DNA from: Bacteroidales bacterium
Lineage (GTDB): Bacteria; Bacteroidota; Bacteroidia; Bacteroidales; VadinHA17
Assembly: GCA_020353115.1 (NCBI GenBank)
Contig: CP070687.1
Coordinates: 1,805,359-1,813,102, forward strand
Direction of reading: 5' to 3'
DNA length: 7,744 bases
In this document: piece by piece, positions 1-5,939 of the stretch
How the letters are laid out: the number at the start of each line of letters is the position of its first letter
Numbering within the stretch: position 1 is the first letter of the stretch
Program-made: the position numbers and the translations under genes
The notes under the pieces: generated by a model
What the model was told of the DNA's origin: nothing
Database searches by the model: none
The model's input: the letters and a program-made list of their open reading frames with translations, nothing else

Positions 1-181
1 GAATCCCCTGAAAGAGGGAGATATTGTGGAATCACTCCGGTACGAGATGGGAAGATGCAAGATCCTTGTCACCGAGGAAGGTTATATTTATGAATCCCTG
101 GATACGGGAAAAAGAGTAAGCTGGGCCAAGATGATCGATGCAACAACCGAAAATCAAAAAGTCAGGAAAATTGAATCCTGA
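1..181 (+). CDS. C-terminal fragment of an unrecognised protein
   Basis: The frame is open from base 2 and ends at the TGA at 179-181, giving the last 59 residues of a protein that begins before the window. The visible part starts NPLKEGDIVESLRYEMG and ends QKVRKIES. It is charged and soluble-looking, has no membrane segment, and contains alternating hydrophobic stretches (KILVTEEGYIYESL, RVSWAKMIDA) that would suit a small beta-rich domain. I do not recognise the family. Codon choice and composition look like a real gene, and the frame is uninterrupted. It converges on the minus-strand reading frame that ends at 200, with only 18 bases between the stops and no clear terminator hairpin. Confidence 0.6.
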   Translation, partial: NPLKEGDIVESLRYEMGRCKILVTEEGYIYESLDTGKRVSWAKMIDATTENQKVRKIES

Positions 182-199
182 TCTTTATTTGTTGGAAAG

Positions 200-439
200 C
201 TATTCTTTAATTGCTTTGCGATATTTACCCGTTGCTTCCTGTGGCAGATCCGATTCAAATACTATCATGCCTTTCTCATCAAAGATCCAGCTGTAGGTAT
301 TGTCTGATTCCTTTTTTTCTGTTTCCGGTTTTCTGTAGGCAGGGTATTGTAGTCTATTCCGGACACGGAATTTATTTCTGTCATCGGAATTCCGTGATTC
401 AATAAAGGCCAGATTGATTTCCCATTCATAGGTATGCAT
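200..439 (-). CDS. Small orphan reading frame, hypothetical
   Basis: This frame encodes 79 residues from an ATG at 437-439; it is open back to base 478 (a TAA at 479-481), which would add 13 residues (FEDFEYYKALILP). The product is hydrophilic, rich in R, K, E and D, with aromatic patches (MHTYEWEINLAFIES, NTYSWIFDEKGMIVFESD), no signal peptide and no membrane segment. Composition is protein-like rather than random, but there is no ribosome binding site and no family I can name. It lies just downstream of the broken DUF362 gene on the same strand, so it may be a decayed C-terminal piece of a gene rather than a working small protein. A faint resemblance to the end of CBM9-like carbohydrate-binding domains (aromatic WEIN and SWIFD segments) is too weak to assign. 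Confidence 0.35.
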   Translation of the reverse strand: MHTYEWEINLAFIESRNSDDRNKFRVRNRLQYPAYRKPETEKKESDNTYSWIFDEKGMIVFESDLPQEATGKYRKAIKE

Positions 440-533
440 GGGAAGAATCAGTGCTTTGTAATATTCAAAATCTTCAAATTAATCAGATCAGAACGCAAAT
501 CCGTTTTGTAATCCCAGTTTCCCTTTGACAAGT

Positions 534-1090
534 TTAATTTTTGCTCCCGATTCCGGGATAATCTTCTTCCGAATACCCGGTCTCGTGCAACTGGTGTTCT
601 CTCCTGTCCCAGATAATAATGTTTCGTTTTGGAATACCGGAAGCAGTTAACTGTTCAATTATTTTTCTTACTATTTCGTGACTGGCGGGTAGCGTTTTAC
701 CTGCCACCGGATTCCCTTTCAATCCGATTTGGTCATCGGCGGATACGAACATCCTCCAGGCGTCTGTAACACGGTCCGCACCGGTTAGTGCAAGTATCCC
801 TTTTACCACCATTTCATAGGCCGCCGTTTTGACCTGTTTCTCATCTGAAACACAGTTTTTATTATGTACATGAACAACCTTACCGGGAAATTTCCCTGGA
901 AGGGAATGTTCATTTCGGGGATGGGAAAGGGCTTCTTTTAGCCGGTGGCCGGCTTTTCCTGGTAATATTCAGGTTTTATGAAATTGCCTCTTAACGGTAT
1001 AGGTGAAATTGATGCAGCTATTCCACCCGTCGCTTTAAGTTTGAAAAATTTACGACGGCCCGGAATCTTTTGGGAGGGATTTTTCTTCAT
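534..1090 (-). pseudogene. Frameshifted, truncated DUF362 family protein with Tat signal
   Basis: The ATG at 1088-1090 opens a 50-residue frame with a Tat-like signal (GRRKFFKLKATGG at residues 11-23, then a short hydrophobic stretch) that ends at a TAA at 938-940. A second frame, open from 968 to the TAA at 534-536, continues the family: PGKFPGKVVHVHNKN, then MVVKGILALTGA, NPVAGKTLPASHEIV and NIIIWDRREHQL, followed by the segment GYSEEDYPGI. These match the general plan of DUF362 proteins (an N-terminal PGxVV strand, a conserved NP..GK loop, an IIIWDR strand). The two frames overlap at 938-968, where loss of one base would explain the shift. The C-terminal half expected for the family, with its Cys or His-rich iron-sulfur or metal-binding region, is missing. 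DUF362 proteins often occur beside iron-sulfur enzymes, but their reaction is unknown. I call it a pseudogene because of two independent lesions; a sequencing error could explain the first but not the truncation. Confidence 0.75.
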
Positions 1091-1255
1091 GCCTGTTCTT
1101 TTTAGTGAATGAACCGTTTGGAATCCAGCCCGGATTCCCGGATTAATTCCTATACGAAAGAATGTCTTGAGAACAGGGAAAAAAAGAGTAAAAAAAAATC
1201 AGTAAATTTATACATCGAAGAATCCGCATGAACAAACTACAAATACCTGAAAATT
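1091..1255. other. Divergent intergenic spacer with small hairpin
   Basis: This 165-base spacer lies between the divergent starts of the broken DUF362 gene and the metallo-hydrolase gene, so it should carry promoters for both. It contains a perfect 7-bp inverted repeat, GGAATCC/GGATTCC at 1120-1138 with a 5-base loop, followed by an A-rich run at 1178-1200. TAAATTTA at 1203-1210 resembles the Bacteroidota -7 element TAnnTTTG, but no TTTG/TTG lies 19-21 bases upstream, so I do not call a promoter. Confidence 0.35.
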
Positions 1256-2008
1256 ATGTATAAAAGAAATTTATTTACAGGAATAATCGTTATGCCCCTA
1301 TTTTTCCTGGGATCTGAATTGTCAGGCACGGCACAGGAGGAATTTGAAAAAGATGTGATCGAAACGGCCGATGGTCCGGTTGAAATGACTATGATCGGTC
1401 ACGGGACGTTAATGTTCACCTTCGGGGACCAGGTGATCCATATTGATCCTGTTGCAAGGGAGGCCGATTATAAAAACCTTCCGAAGGCCGATCTTATACT
1501 GGTGACCCACGAACATGGAGATCATCTGGATATCAGTGTAATAAATCTGATCCGTAAACCAAACACGAAGATAATAGTAAATGTCGGTTCAGAGGAACGT
1601 GTTGAGGGCGGAATTGCAATGAAGAACGGTGATACTGAAGAGCTGAATGGTATTAAAATAGAAGCAATCCCGGCTTATAACATACAGCATACCCGGTCAA
1701 ACGGTCAGCCATACCATCCGAAAGGGACAGGTAACGGGTATGTGATAACAATGGGAGATAAACGGATCTATATCGCAGGAGATACGGAGAATATACCCGA
1801 AATGAAGAGTCTGAAGAATATCGATGTTGCTTTTCTTCCGATGAATCTGCCCTATACCATGACCCCGGAAATGGTTGCCGATGCAGCAAAAACCTTCAGA
1901 CCAAAGATCCTTTATCCGTATCACTACGGAAATACCGATACGAATGAACTGATTTCCCTCCTGAAAGATGAACAAGATATTGAAGTTCGAATCAGGAAGT
2001 TGGAGTAA
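1256..2008 (+). CDS. Exported metallo-beta-lactamase-fold hydrolase (UlaG-like)
   Basis: A 250-residue protein with an N-terminal signal peptide (K3-R4, hydrophobic stretch about 6-19, likely cleavage after GTA at residue 26), so it should act in the periplasm. The metal site of the metallo-beta-lactamase fold is plain: THEHGDH at 84-90 supplies H85, H87, D89 and H90; D176 in AGDTE and H223 in YPYHYGN complete the usual dinuclear ligands, with H154 in the YHPKGTGNGY loop also likely near the site. The pattern GHGTLMF at 48-54, then HIDPV, is typical of the L-ascorbate-6-phosphate lactonase (UlaG)-like and UPF0173-like hydrolases, whose members mostly open lactones or cleave phosphodiesters; the substrate here cannot be read from sequence. 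Length fits the fold with nothing truncated. It stands alone: a broken gene lies upstream and a repeat-rich gap downstream. The ATG at 1256 is chosen because it directly precedes the signal peptide; no Shine-Dalgarno motif is visible. Confidence 0.88.
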   Translation: MYKRNLFTGIIVMPLFFLGSELSGTAQEEFEKDVIETADGPVEMTMIGHGTLMFTFGDQVIHIDPVAREADYKNLPKADLILVTHEHGDHLDISVINLIRKPNTKIIVNVGSEERVEGGIAMKNGDTEELNGIKIEAIPAYNIQHTRSNGQPYHPKGTGNGYVITMGDKRIYIAGDTENIPEMKSLKNIDVAFLPMNLPYTMTPEMVADAAKTFRPKILYPYHYGNTDTNELISLLKDEQDIEVRIRKLE

Positions 2009-2096
2009 ATTGCATTATAACCTGCATACCTGCCTCTCGGCATACAGGGGGTGGCCCAACTTGCTTGCTCGCTCCTCCTACTGACGTATTCAAAGT

Positions 2097-2187
2097 AGGT
2101 CGACTCCCTGCCCGGGCCCTGTGAAATACTCCAATGGAGTAAAAGCAATGCTTTTATTTAACAGGGCGGGTGGTCCTGAGTCGACTT
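2097..2187. repeat. Nested inverted repeat forming a three-way junction
   Basis: The outer stem pairs AGGTCGACTC (2097-2106) with GAGTCGACTT (2178-2187; 9 Watson-Crick pairs and one G-T). After a small internal loop, CTGCCC (2108-2113) pairs with GGGTGG (2168-2173; two wobbles), then, past a GG bulge, GCCCTGT (2116-2122) pairs perfectly with ACAGGGC (2161-2167). AAA (2124-2126) pairs with TTT (2157-2159). The remaining core is two adjacent hairpins with the same triloop: TACTCC-AAT-GGAGTA (2127-2141) and AAAGC-AAT-GCTTT (2142-2154). Together this is a stem opening into two hairpin arms. All pairings are read directly; whether it folds as DNA cruciform or RNA is not known. Confidence 0.7.
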
Positions 2188-2189
2188 CC

Positions 2190-2249
2190 AGGCGACTTAC
2201 AAACCTGCCTGAGCGGCCCTGCCTGAGGCATGGCAGACAGGGTCGCCCT
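2190..2249. repeat. Hairpin with tandem CCTGCCTGAG motifs
   Basis: CCTGCCTGAG occurs twice, 14 bases apart (2204-2213 and 2218-2227). The second copy forms a hairpin: CCCTGCCTG (2217-2225) pairs with CAGACAGGG (2234-2242) at 8 of 9 positions around an 8-base loop. GGCGAC (2191-2196) and GTCGCC (2242-2247) can close a wider stem, competing for one base. It forms the right-hand part of the composite block, and a related decayed palindrome sits on its left side at 2029-2048. Confidence 0.55.
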
Positions 2250-2258
2250 GCATTAAAA

Positions 2259-2472
2259 ATTGAACATCACGGTCATTCGGATTTCCCAATTTATGCAGGA
2301 TAAACAGATCCTATCCAAAGTTCTCAGACTGTTCATATATACAATTCTAGATTATTTAAATTGTTTCTTAATAACTCATCTATTAATTTAAGCGCGGGTT
2401 ATTAGTTTGTGTTTTGTTACCGGTTGTCAGACCGGTTTCTTTAAATATAGGACAATTTAAAACGGATTCGAT
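2259..2472 (+). promoter_or_regulatory. AT-rich leader of the aldo/keto reductase operon
   Basis: No gene is supported in this AT-rich stretch, which must hold the promoter of the two-gene operon starting at 2473. The best Bacteroidota-type candidate is weak: ATTG at 2360-2363, 20 bases, then TAATTTAA at 2384-2391, against the consensus TTTG-N19-21-TAnnTTTG. TTAGTTTG at 2402-2409 is a closer -7 match but has no partner at the right distance. No Shine-Dalgarno motif precedes the start codon. Confidence 0.3.
2419..2437. promoter_or_regulatory. Repeated ACCGGTT sites, possible operator or attenuator
   Basis: ACCGGTT occurs at 2419-2425 and 2431-2437, exactly 12 bases apart and about 36 bases before the operon start. 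Because ACCGGT is self-complementary, the pair can also form a 6-bp stem with loop TGTCAG, followed by the T-rich TTCTTT. It could be an operator bound by a dimeric regulator, or a weak attenuator; the sequence does not decide between them. Confidence 0.3.
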
Positions 2473-3687
2473 ATGGAGAAAAAGAACAAAGTCAATCGTC
2501 GCGGATTTTTAAAATCTTCTGTTATTGGAGCGACTGGTATTGTTGTTGGTCAGACTGCGCTTGCAGGACAGTCCGTAACAAACCTTAAATCGGGGAAAGA
2601 GGAAGCAAAGATTGTTTACAGGACACTCGGAAAAACAGGTCTCAAGTTACCTATCGTCAGTATGGGTGTAATGAGAGCGGATAATCCGAACCTGGTTAGG
2701 GCAGCACTTGACAAAGGTATCCGGCACCTGGATTCGGCTCACGGATATCAGCAGGGAAGGAACGAAGAAATGCTCGGCAAGCTGCTGGTTGACTATCCGC
2801 GTGAATCCTATACCATATCCACAAAGATACAGCCAACGGGACAGAACAGAAGAACAGGTTTGATTTCGGATGAATTTACCCGGGAAGGTTTCATGGATAT
2901 GTTTAATATCAGCATGGAACGGCTTGGCCTTGAGTATGTTGACATTCTTCACCATCACGGCGTAAGCAGCAGGGAAGGCCTGATGTACGAACCGTTGGTT
3001 GATATTATGAAAAAAATCAAAAAGTCCGGGAGGGCCCGGTTCCTGGGTCTATCAACTCACAGCAATGAAGCCGAAGTTCTGGTGGCAGCTGCTGAAAGTG
3101 GTTTTATCGATGTTGTTCTTACAGCTTATAATTTTACAAAAAATGTAGATGAAATGAATGCCGCAATCAAGAAAGCGGCAGATGCCGGCCTGGGTATTAT
3201 TGCTATGAAGACCATGGCAGGCGGATTTTTCGACAGGGAAAGACAACATCCTGTCAATACCCAGGCAGCATTGAAATGGGCACTGCAAAATCCTAATGTC
3301 CATACAAGCATACCAGGTTTTACCACGTTTGACCACCTGGAGGATAGCTTTTCAATTATGGAAAATCCTGAAATGACAGAAGAGGAGAAGAACCATATTG
3401 AAGAGGGAAAGAATACGGCATCTCTTTATTGCATTGGATGCCAGGTATGCCTTAACCAGTGCAGGAACAACCTGCCGGTCCCCGATCTTATGAGGGCCTA
3501 TATGTATACATATGGTTACAGGAACCTTGAAAAAGCATATGATTTGCTTACGGATCTCGATCTTTCGAATAATCCTTGCAAAGATTGTACTGCTTGTACA
3601 ATAACCTGTACAAAGAAATTCGATGTTGCTGCAAAGATTAAAGATGTTAGCCGATTACTTGACGTACCAGAAGATTTCATTGTGTAA
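2473..3687 (+). CDS. Tat-exported aldo/keto reductase with C-terminal 2x[4Fe-4S] domain
   Basis: A 404-residue fusion. Residues 1-31 are a Tat signal (NRRGFLKSS at 8-16, then a hydrophobic stretch to ALA at 29-31), implying export after folding with cofactors. Residues about 47-300 form an aldo/keto reductase barrel: RTLGKTGLKLP opens it, and the catalytic tetrad is visible as D87 and Y92 (HLDSAHGY), K118 (STKI) and H162 by alignment of DILHHHGV. GLSTHS at 192-197 and the MKTMAGG segment at 245-251 follow the family plan. The tail carries two complete CxxCxxCxxxC motifs, C320-C323-C326-C330 and C369-C372-C375-C379, the signature of two [4Fe-4S] clusters. Such ferredoxin-tailed reductases are known as a subgroup, but their substrates are mostly undefined; I infer electron transfer between NAD(P)H or substrate and an external redox partner. 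It begins an operon with the DUF6599 gene 11 bases downstream. The start is set by the Tat signal. Confidence 0.93.
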   Translation: MEKKNKVNRRGFLKSSVIGATGIVVGQTALAGQSVTNLKSGKEEAKIVYRTLGKTGLKLPIVSMGVMRADNPNLVRAALDKGIRHLDSAHGYQQGRNEEMLGKLLVDYPRESYTISTKIQPTGQNRRTGLISDEFTREGFMDMFNISMERLGLEYVDILHHHGVSSREGLMYEPLVDIMKKIKKSGRARFLGLSTHSNEAEVLVAAAESGFIDVVLTAYNFTKNVDEMNAAIKKAADAGLGIIAMKTMAGGFFDRERQHPVNTQAALKWALQNPNVHTSIPGFTTFDHLEDSFSIMENPEMTEEEKNHIEEGKNTASLYCIGCQVCLNQCRNNLPVPDLMRAYMYTYGYRNLEKAYDLLTDLDLSNNPCKDCTACTITCTKKFDVAAKIKDVSRLLDVPEDFIV

Positions 3688-3698
3688 ATCTGTAAATA

Positions 3699-4610
3699 AT
3701 GATCAAATTTAAAACCTCCCCCGGATATACACGGATCCTGATACTGGCTGCTTTTTTTGCATCTGCAATTTTATGTGCCGGACCGGCTGATCAGGCAGAG
3801 GTGAAGAAAGAGACCGCAGGGGAGATCGTATTCCCCGAAATTAAAGGCTGGAAGCTTGTCCGGGACTATCCGGTATACTATCCCGATAACCTCTGGGATT
3901 ATATTAACGGTGCTGCAGATGCTTATCTGAGCTACCTGTTTATCGATCTTCATATCGCAGAATATGTACATGAAGATGGAACAATTATCAAAGCGGAAGT
4001 CTACAATCATAACGCACCTGAATATGCATTTGGCATTTACAGTATGGAGCGTTCACCGGAATATCACTTCCAGGAATTCGGAATCCAGGGTTATGCCGAA
4101 CCATCTCTGGTTCATTTCATAACAAGGAATTATTATGTAAAGGTTACCACAAATTCCTCCGGTGAAGAGATAGGTGAATTTGTTCCTCTGGTTGCCCGTA
4201 AGGTGGCTGAATGCCTTGGAGATCCGGGGCCATTACCGGAATCGCTGGAATTCTTCCCCGAAACGGGCAAAGTGGCTCACTCTGAAAAATTCATTGCCGA
4301 TAATTTTCTGGGACATGACTTTATGCACCGGGTTTTCACAACGGATTACAAAGCTGGGGATGAAGAGTTCATACTGTTCCTGATGCATAAAGACTCGCCC
4401 GAAGAATGCATGAAGATTCTTGAATCCTATTATAAGTTCACCGGTCAGAATGCCAGGATCGAAGAGGGGACACATACCATTAACGACAGGTACAACGGAA
4501 CCATCTATATGATCTGGGAGAAAACCAACATCTGGGGTGTTATGAATGTAAAGAATCCTGGTACCGGCAAGAAATTCCTGGATCTTATGGAGACAATAAT
4601 CTATCCCTGA
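3699..4610 (+). CDS. Exported DUF6599 family protein
   Basis: A 303-residue protein with an N-terminal signal (R12, hydrophobic stretch about 13-25). C26 follows AIL, which is not a standard lipobox because position -1 is Leu, so simple secretion is as likely as lipid attachment. The DUF6599 hallmarks are LWDYINGAADAYLSYLF at 65-81, the central PEYAFGIYSMERS at 107-119, and NYYVKVT at 144-150; a second half with FILFLMHK and a C-terminal IWGVMNVKN segment repeats the same kind of alpha/beta elements, suggesting an internal duplication. No catalytic motif or metal ligand set is obvious, and no function is established for the family. The 11-base gap after the Fe-S aldo/keto reductase means the two are almost surely co-transcribed, so it may serve as a periplasmic partner or chaperone of that enzyme (inference). 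Its TGA stop lies inside the first hairpin of the convergent junction. Confidence 0.85.
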   Translation: MIKFKTSPGYTRILILAAFFASAILCAGPADQAEVKKETAGEIVFPEIKGWKLVRDYPVYYPDNLWDYINGAADAYLSYLFIDLHIAEYVHEDGTIIKAEVYNHNAPEYAFGIYSMERSPEYHFQEFGIQGYAEPSLVHFITRNYYVKVTTNSSGEEIGEFVPLVARKVAECLGDPGPLPESLEFFPETGKVAHSEKFIADNFLGHDFMHRVFTTDYKAGDEEFILFLMHKDSPEECMKILESYYKFTGQNARIEEGTHTINDRYNGTIYMIWEKTNIWGVMNVKNPGTGKKFLDLMETIIYP

Positions 4611-4677
4611 TCCGGTTCGGTTGAACAGAACCGGATCAGCCAGATTGCCTGTGCCGTTACCCGGGATCCGGATTTTT
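4608..4677 (+). terminator. Two overlapping hairpins at the convergent junction
   Basis: TGATCCGGTTC (4608-4618), which begins with the stop codon itself, pairs perfectly over 11 bases with GAACCGGATCA (4628-4638) around a 9-base loop, but no T-run follows. CCGGATC within its right arm (4631-4637) can instead pair with a second GATCCGG (4665-4671), which is followed by ATTTTTAT, the usual shape of an intrinsic terminator. The two pairings exclude each other. A further CCGGAT at 4700-4705 can pair with ATCCGG at 4666-4671. Most likely these stop transcription of the plus operon and may also act for the opposing gene. Confidence 0.6.
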
Positions 4678-4718
4678 ATCATACACTTCCGGCCGGTTCC
4701 CGGATTGGAATTGTGAAG

Positions 4719-5780
4719 TCATAATCCCAGCCCGGCATACCAGGACTTTGCATTTTGATAATAGATCTTCTCAAGAACTTTAGAATCCAGCTTTAATCCG
4801 TGGAAACTGCCATCCACAATGTCAGATGTCATCTCTTCGTCTGTTGTAAAATAACGCCAGTCCTCAAGCCAGGCATTATGGATCCGGGTTTTCATCTCTT
4901 CCATATCTGAATTTTCCTGAACACCCAGATCGGTTCCATAGATAAGCCGGTCCTGGTACTGATAAATAAAGCGGCGGACTTTTTCCCGGTCCTGAACCTG
5001 GAAATGACAAATACGGGCAGCCATATCGACTGCAAAATTGGAATAGGTATCAAGACATCTTGCCAGTTCATCCACATCCCATTCAAGACTGCCCAGGTGA
5101 GCACCGATTACGATAAGATCAGGATGTTTCCGAAGCATATTATCCCGCGATTGAATCTGATCCTCATAGGATGGGTAATCTGCGTGGAGATACATATGAT
5201 ATTCCGGATGGTTCCTGAAATATTCCCTGTCGCTTCTGACGGTCATTGAGTCAAGGTGAAGCCAGCAATTTCTGGGTTCACCGATATGGGCGACAAGACT
5301 CTTCCCTTCAGAAGCAATATAATCAAGGATCGGGTCGAACCGCGGATCGTCAATCATAATAAAACTGCTGTCCCTGTCACGGAAGCTCATCCCGATATCT
5401 TTCCAGACCTTTACGGCAATGGCTCCCTTGGCAAAGTCTCTTTTTAATTTTATTATGACCGAATCCTGCCACCAGGGATTTCCAAATCCTTCCATTGAAA
5501 ATGTCGTTGTATAACTGATTGTTTCCGGAAAGGCTTCTTTCTGGAAGGCGCCAAAATCCAGCTGCCCCTGAATCGCAGAATCACTGGCCGAACGGGTCGT
5601 TATGCTGAGAACCTGAAAATTATCGGATCCGGCCTGTTCAAGAAATGATGGATCGGTGGTGCGAACATGTACATGGGCATCGATCTTTGGAAATGAGTCA
5701 AATTCCGGGAGGTTTTTCATGCAACTTCCCAGGATTAATAATATAACATAAATAATACTGTTTCTGAGTAGTTTAACCAT
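4719..5780 (-). CDS. Amidohydrolase_2 family lipoprotein
   Basis: From the ATG at 5778-5780 the product has 353 residues. I prefer this start to the one at 5825 (15 residues longer) because it gives a normal lipoprotein signal: K3, a hydrophobic core, and the lipobox LGSC with C20, so the mature protein is lipid-anchored in the envelope. The TIM-barrel metal site of the Amidohydrolase_2 group is visible: DAHVH supplies H36 and H38, VAHIGEP supplies H165, GAHLG supplies H228, and YGTDLG supplies D284. K124 in AIAVKVWKD could lie near the site. The C-terminal end QNAKSWYAGL matches the usual closing helix. Relatives include decarboxylases of the ACMSD type and lactonases acting on sugar lactones, so hydrolysis or decarboxylation of a carbon acid or lactone is the reasonable range; the substrate is unknown. 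It is complete, lies 159 bases downstream of the oxidoreductase gene on the same strand, and may have its own promoter. Confidence 0.85.
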   Translation of the reverse strand: MVKLLRNSIIYVILLILGSCMKNLPEFDSFPKIDAHVHVRTTDPSFLEQAGSDNFQVLSITTRSASDSAIQGQLDFGAFQKEAFPETISYTTTFSMEGFGNPWWQDSVIIKLKRDFAKGAIAVKVWKDIGMSFRDRDSSFIMIDDPRFDPILDYIASEGKSLVAHIGEPRNCWLHLDSMTVRSDREYFRNHPEYHMYLHADYPSYEDQIQSRDNMLRKHPDLIVIGAHLGSLEWDVDELARCLDTYSNFAVDMAARICHFQVQDREKVRRFIYQYQDRLIYGTDLGVQENSDMEEMKTRIHNAWLEDWRYFTTDEEMTSDIVDGSFHGLKLDSKVLEKIYYQNAKSWYAGLGL

Positions 5781-5939
5781 ATGAATGAAAGTTATGTGAA
5801 CGTACGTATTTATTTCCTTAGTCATGGCTTCCGGTACTTACACAACGGATGTCCTGTCCTGTTAACAAGACCGGTTATTCAATGACCACTAACCGAACAC
5901 AGTTTTTCGTTGATTGGGACGAACACCTGGATACTTTTC
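5781..5939 (-). other. Spacer between oxidoreductase and amidohydrolase genes
   Basis: This 159-base gap holds a CGGTTA/TAACCG inverted repeat (5872-5877 and 5890-5895, 12-base loop) and a TTCGT/ACGAA repeat (5906-5910 and 5919-5923). Neither is followed by a T-run on the minus strand, so a terminator for the upstream oxidoreductase is not shown. AGACCGGTT at 5868-5876 also occurs before the aldo/keto reductase (2429-2437). TAACTTTC, read on the minus strand just before the preferred amidohydrolase start, resembles a -7 element but would leave almost no leader. Confidence 0.3.

Larger units (their letters stand above)
2011..2258. repeat. GC-rich composite hairpin block flanked by direct repeats
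   Basis: Between the hydrolase stop and the aldo/keto reductase leader lies a block unlike its AT-rich surroundings. TGCATTATAA at 2011-2020 and TGCATTAAAA at 2249-2258 agree at 9 of 10 positions and bracket it, as a target-site duplication would. Inside are, in order, a decayed palindrome CCTGCCTCTCGGCATACAGG (2029-2048), a CCTACT/AGTAGG hairpin (2077-2099), the large three-way structure (2097-2187), and a GGCGAC/GTCGCC-bounded hairpin (2191-2247). No gene fits: the only frames here are short and run through the palindromes. I infer an interspersed repeat or small non-autonomous mobile element; clear terminal inverted repeats and a transposase are absent, so the mobile reading is uncertain. 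Confidence 0.5.

Noticed and set aside
938..968. Programmed -1 frameshift in the DUF362 gene
   Set aside because: No slippery heptamer lies in frame before the stop, and the downstream frame is itself truncated, so decay or a sequencing error is simpler.
1228..1263. 11-codon frame MNKLQIPENYV whose stop overlaps the hydrolase start
   Set aside because: Could be a translationally coupled leader peptide, but a frame this short with no ribosome binding site is expected by chance.
2061..2076. Short TTGCTTGCTCGCTC run suggesting a simple-sequence repeat or CRISPR-like unit
   Set aside because: Only two or three imperfect copies of a 4-base unit, with no spacers or recurring unit length.
2121..2303. 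60-residue plus-strand reading frame in the intergenic gap
   Set aside because: It runs through the inverted repeats of the three-way structure and the CCTGCCTGAG hairpin, with no recognisable domain; the frame is a by-product of palindromic GC-rich DNA.
4233..4682. 149-residue minus-strand reading frame
   Set aside because: It is antisense to the well-supported DUF6599 gene and crosses the convergent hairpins; no family features.
5781..5825. Longer start of the amidohydrolase at 5825
   Set aside because: It would place 15 extra residues, including charged ones, before a lipoprotein signal that is complete and normally sized from the ATG at 5778-5780.
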